A DNA stretch of 16,055 nucleotides from an uncultured Collinsella sp. (GTDB taxonomy: Bacteria; Actinomycetota; Coriobacteriia; Coriobacteriales; Coriobacteriaceae): contig USHR01000021.1 in NCBI GenBank assembly GCA_900554495.1, forward strand, positions 1 to 16,055. The letters run 5' to 3'. The notes beneath the pieces were generated by a model that was not told the DNA's origin, made no database searches, and saw only the letters and a program-made list of their open reading frames with translations. Each line of letters starts with the position of its first letter. Positions within the stretch are counted from its first letter, which is position 1. Shown here in pieces: positions 13,123-16,055 of the stretch. Made by a program: the position numbers and the translations under genes.

Positions 13123-13150
13123 CCCGGTACCGCTACGGTGCCGGGTTCTT
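13123..13150 (+). terminator. Second tRNA-type terminator
   Basis: A 10-bp stem CCCGGTACCG (13123-13132) / CGGTGCCGGG (13136-13145) with a 3-nt loop is followed by TTCTT. It stands in the same relation to the tRNA scar at 13087-13111 as the terminator at 12989 does to attR. Confidence 0.7.
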
Positions 13151-13168
13151 CTGGTTCAATGCCATGTC

Positions 13169-13208
13169 AAAAACGAAGCGCCCGCTTGCTGGGGGAGCAA
13201 GCGGGCGC
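13169..13208 (-). terminator. Terminator of the pbpA-pknB operon
   Basis: A perfect 13-bp stem GCGCCCGCTTGCT (13178-13190) / 13196-13208 with a G5 loop. On the minus strand it is followed by TTCGTTTTTG. It lies 52 bp after the pknB stop. Confidence 0.88.
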
Positions 13209-13260
13209 CTGTGAGCGAATATGTTTGCGGCGAGAGCCGTGATGAGCGGTGGGGTGGCGA

Positions 13261-15222
13261 CTAGTTGGTCGTACCGGAATCGTCACCCGTGCCCGAGCCA
13301 GAGCCCGAACCCGAGCCAGAAAGTGCGACCGTCAGCGTAATCGTGCTGTCGGTGGACTGCTTGCCAGTGGGGGAGACGCCCGTAACGGTGGCATCCTCGT
13401 TACCGCTTACGGGATTGCCGTTCTGGTCACAGAAGCCGATGTTATAGAAACCGGCGTTGTTGAGCGCGGTGACGGCGGCGGAGATGCTCTTGCCGTACAG
13501 GTTGCCCGGAACACTGGCCTTGCCGGACTTCTTGGCAATGACGACGGTAATCGTGGCGCCGGGTTTCTGCTTGCCACTGGGGTTCCAGCTGATCACGGTG
13601 CCCTCGGTAACCGAGTCGTTCTCCTGGTAGCTAACGTCGACGCCAAAGCCTGCCATATCGAGGGCGTTGCGCGCCTGGGCCTCGGTCATGTCGGTCAGAT
13701 CGGGGACGGACGTGGTATCCGGGCCGCTCGAGACCTTGTACGAGATGGTCGTGCCCTTCGCGACTTCCTTACCGGCTTCGGTGCCCTGCTCAAAGACCTG
13801 GCCCTCATCGGCCTCGTTGGCCTCCTCGGAGGCGTTGCCCTTCAGGCCAACGCTTGCCAGCGCGGCCTCGGCCTGGTCCTTGGTCAGGCCGACAAGCGGG
13901 GGAACCTCAACCTTCTCGGAGGGCTTGGGACCCTTGGAGATTACCAGGTTCACCTTGGTGCCCTTGGCCTTCTTGGTGTTGCCGTTGGGCGTCTGCTCGG
14001 CGACCTTGCCCTCGTCGACATCGTCGTTGTAGCTTTGGTCGATGGTGCCGACCTCGAGGCCGGCTTCCTTGATCAGCTCGACGGCAGTCTGCTGGTCCTT
14101 GCCCAGCACATCGGGCACGGTGACCTGCTCGCCGCCAAAGAGTCCTGTGGCAAAGGCCACCACGATGCCGATGACGGCAACGGCCGCCACCACGGCGGCG
14201 ATGATCTTGTTCTTGTTGGATTTGGGCTTTTCGACCTCGTAGGAGCCGGTGGAGCCCGAAACGGAGCTACGGGCGGTATTCTGGCCGCTCACGCCCGAGA
14301 CGGGACGCACCATGGCGCGCGTTTGATCGGAAAGCTCGCGAGTCTTGGTGGCGCCCAGCTCACCGGGGGCACCGATGATGCGCGTGGGCTCCGAGACGTT
14401 GACGGCACGGCCCGACAGGTAACTATTGAGCACCTGACGAAGCTCGTCGGCGGTCTGGAAGCGGTTTGCCGGGTCCTTCTCCATGCACTTGAGGATGATG
14501 CGCTCAAGGTCGGCGTCGACACCGGAGTTGATCTGGCTCGGCGGAATAGGCAACTCGTTGACTTGCTTGAGTGCGACCGAGATGGCGTCGTCACCGTCAA
14601 AGGGAACGCGGCCGGTGGCGCACTCGTACATCACGACGCCCAGCGAGTAGATATCCGAGGTGGGGCCGAGGTCCTGACCGCGGGTCTGCTCGGGGCTGAC
14701 GTAGTGGGCGGTTCCCAGCACGTTGTTGTCTTGCGTGAGGTGGCTGTTCTTGGCGCGCGCGATGCCAAAGTCCATCACCTTGATGTTGCCGTCGGGCAGC
14801 ACCATGATGTTCTGCGGCTTAATGTCGCGGTGGATGATCTCGTGCTTGTGGGCGACCGAAAGCGCAGAGCTGATCTGCGAGCCGATCTGGGCGACCTTCT
14901 TGGGGTCGAGGGCGCCGTGGCTCTTGATGCCGCTCTTAAGGTCGGTGCCGCGCAGGTACTCCATGACGATGTAATATGTGTCGCCGTCCTTGCCCCAATC
15001 GTAGACGCCCACGATATAGGGGGAGGAGAGACCGGCTGCTGCCTGGGCCTCCTGCTTAAAGCGTGCGGCGAAGGTTGCGTCGCCAGCATACTGCGGCAGC
15101 ATGATCTTGACGGCTACCGTGCGGTCGAGGACCTGGTCCTGTGCACGGTAGACGGTCGCCATGCCGCCTGTTCCCACCTTATCCTTGAGGAGGTATCTTC
15201 CCCCGAGGACCCTCTGTTCCAT
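13261..15222 (-). CDS. pknB: Membrane serine/threonine kinase with four PASTA domains (PknB/Stk1 family)
   Basis: 653 aa. The kinase domain (about 5-270) has the glycine loop GTGGMATVY, the ATP lysine K39 (VAVKIM), the catalytic HRD with D133 (HRDIKPQN), the metal-binding DFG with D151, and SPEQ. A juxtamembrane linker leads to one transmembrane helix (about 340-363). Four extracellular PASTA repeats follow (about 367-431, 438-501, 503-565, 568-635), ending in a Gly-Ser tail (GSGSGSGSGTGDD). These kinases sense peptidoglycan fragments or lipid II and control wall growth and division. ATG 15222 is preferred over the in-frame ATG 15237 because AGGAG lies 5 nt upstream of it. It follows a PBP gene by 132 bp, the order seen in actinobacterial wall-growth clusters. 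The long open frame on the opposite strand is an antisense shadow. Confidence 0.95.
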   Translation of the reverse strand: MEQRVLGGRYLLKDKVGTGGMATVYRAQDQVLDRTVAVKIMLPQYAGDATFAARFKQEAQAAAGLSSPYIVGVYDWGKDGDTYYIVMEYLRGTDLKSGIKSHGALDPKKVAQIGSQISSALSVAHKHEIIHRDIKPQNIMVLPDGNIKVMDFGIARAKNSHLTQDNNVLGTAHYVSPEQTRGQDLGPTSDIYSLGVVMYECATGRVPFDGDDAISVALKQVNELPIPPSQINSGVDADLERIILKCMEKDPANRFQTADELRQVLNSYLSGRAVNVSEPTRIIGAPGELGATKTRELSDQTRAMVRPVSGVSGQNTARSSVSGSTGSYEVEKPKSNKNKIIAAVVAAVAVIGIVVAFATGLFGGEQVTVPDVLGKDQQTAVELIKEAGLEVGTIDQSYNDDVDEGKVAEQTPNGNTKKAKGTKVNLVISKGPKPSEKVEVPPLVGLTKDQAEAALASVGLKGNASEEANEADEGQVFEQGTEAGKEVAKGTTISYKVSSGPDTTSVPDLTDMTEAQARNALDMAGFGVDVSYQENDSVTEGTVISWNPSGKQKPGATITVVIAKKSGKASVPGNLYGKSISAAVTALNNAGFYNIGFCDQNGNPVSGNEDATVTGVSPTGKQSTDSTITLTVALSGSGSGSGSGTGDDSGTTN

Positions 15223-15354
15223 TCCTGCTCCTAACATAACTATTCGCTCAACGATGTGTGTAGTACCAAATGTGTGGCCGCTGGGGCCGTGTGGCGCGTT
15301 GCCGCTAGCTCATCGGCCGCGGAGCGCCCCAAGTATCCGCTTTGATCACGGGCA

Positions 15355-16055
15355 TCACGCTCCCTGTGCGGCGAGCGCCGCGGTCAGGACGATGCCGGCA
15401 ATCTTGGCCGCCTTGACGTCGTGTTTGTCGTAATCCTCCAGGGCCACCGAGATGGCAACCGTGGGTGAATCGTAAGGTGCAAAGCCAACAAACATAGAGT
15501 TGACGTTGGTGCCGCCGGTCTCGGCCGAACCGGTCTTGCCGGCAACCTTGACGCCCGGAATCTGGGCATCGGTGCCGGTACCGGACTGGACGACGGCGAG
15601 CATGGCCTGCTTGACCTGGTCGGCCGTGGCAGAGCTGACAGCCTGGCCCAGCGAGCGGGACTGCGTGGTCTTAACCACGGTTCCGTCCGGGGCGAGTATC
15701 TGGGACACAAAGAACGGGTCCATGACCACGCCGCTGTTGGCGATAGCGGCAGCGATCACGCAATTCTGCATGACGGTCGTCTGCGGGCCAGGCGTGTGGT
15801 CCATGCCGACGGGCTGGCCGGCGCCTGCCCAAGCGGTCTCCCACTCGGTCATAAGCGACGGGTCGGCCATGATGGAGGCCGCGGCGGTAAGGTCCTGACC
15901 GAGCTTTTGACCGTAGCCAAAGGCGTTGGCAAACTGTACCAGCGAGTTGGCGCCGACCTCGTTGGCCACCTGGCCAAAGACGACGTTAGACGACACGGCG
16001 AAGGCCTGCTGCAGGCTGATGGTGCCGTAGCTCTCGTTGGCATAGTTGGTGACCG
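15355..16055 (-). CDS. pbpA: Penicillin-binding protein transpeptidase, 3' part
   Basis: The frame runs in from the right edge (first whole codon at 16053) to TGA 15355-15357, about 232 residues. It carries the SxN motif in AVSSNVVFGQV, the late KTG motif in GVKVAGKTGSAETGG, and typical fold stretches (MQNCVIAAAIANSGVVMDP; MFVGFAPYDSP). The catalytic SxxK serine lies outside the window. It crosslinks peptidoglycan and is the usual upstream partner of pknB in Actinomycetota (ftsW-pbpA-pknB). The pbpA name rests on position and class; another class B PBP cannot be excluded. No clear terminator or strong promoter is seen in the 132 bp before pknB. Confidence 0.85.
   Translation of the reverse strand, partial: VTNYANESYGTISLQQAFAVSSNVVFGQVANEVGANSLVQFANAFGYGQKLGQDLTAAASIMADPSLMTEWETAWAGAGQPVGMDHTPGPQTTVMQNCVIAAAIANSGVVMDPFFVSQILAPDGTVVKTTQSRSLGQAVSSATADQVKQAMLAVVQSGTGTDAQIPGVKVAGKTGSAETGGTNVNSMFVGFAPYDSPTVAISVALEDYDKHDVKAAKIAGIVLTAALAAQGA

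Noticed and set aside
12946..13264. Small plus-strand frames across attR and the tRNA scars
   Set aside because: They read through tRNA fragments and terminator hairpins.
13249..15234. 661-codon plus-strand frame opposite pknB
   Set aside because: It is an antisense shadow of a GC-rich gene with unmistakable kinase and PASTA motifs on the minus strand.

Overview
The window looks like chromosomal DNA of a Coriobacteriia (Actinomycetota) gut bacterium, most likely Collinsella or a close relative. This rests on high G+C coding sequence, the pbpA-pknB gene order with a four-PASTA kinase, and a CCA-encoding tRNA-Arg. The taxon is inferred from protein style and gene order, not from a search.

Left flank (1-510): the 3' end of an unidentified host gene, then a 200-bp array of seven 17-bp motifs in strictly alternating orientation, then the 5' part of tRNA-Arg(CCT). 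Right flank (12983-16055): terminators and scars of the same tRNA 3' end, then pknB (serine/threonine kinase with PASTA domains) and the 3' part of a penicillin-binding protein gene, both on the minus strand.

Between the flanks (511-12982) sits a 12.4-kb integrated mobilizable element bounded by perfect 49-bp direct repeats. The repeats run from the tRNA anticodon loop to 4 nt past CCA. The right-end tyrosine integrase and probable arm-type sites at both ends explain integration. A five-gene minus-strand operon with overlapping or closely spaced genes (excisionase-like HTH, DnaB/RecA-fold ATPase, MobC, VirD4/TraG coupling protein, MOBP relaxase) supplies excision and mobilization. No T4SS channel genes are present, so transfer would need a helper. 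A structured 0.5-kb non-coding region beyond the relaxase gene holds a candidate oriT with an IncP/MOBP-like nic sequence.

The cargo is a two-gene defence-type operon: an MmeI-like (type IIL) restriction-modification fusion protein whose stop codon overlaps the GTG start of a DUF262-DUF1524 (GmrSD-like HNH) nuclease. The target-recognition part of the MmeI-like gene is conspicuously AT-richer than the rest, suggesting specificity-domain replacement. Its leader contains two tandem foldback units and a terminator whose base overlaps the second foldback, an attenuator-like arrangement. A 248-aa protein of unknown function, with its own promoter and a palindromic operator-like site, lies between the mobilization and integrase modules.

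The most interesting points are the coupled MmeI-like/DUF262 pair with its possible attenuator leader, the candidate nic site, the tRNA scars beyond attR, and the alternating repeat array at the left edge.
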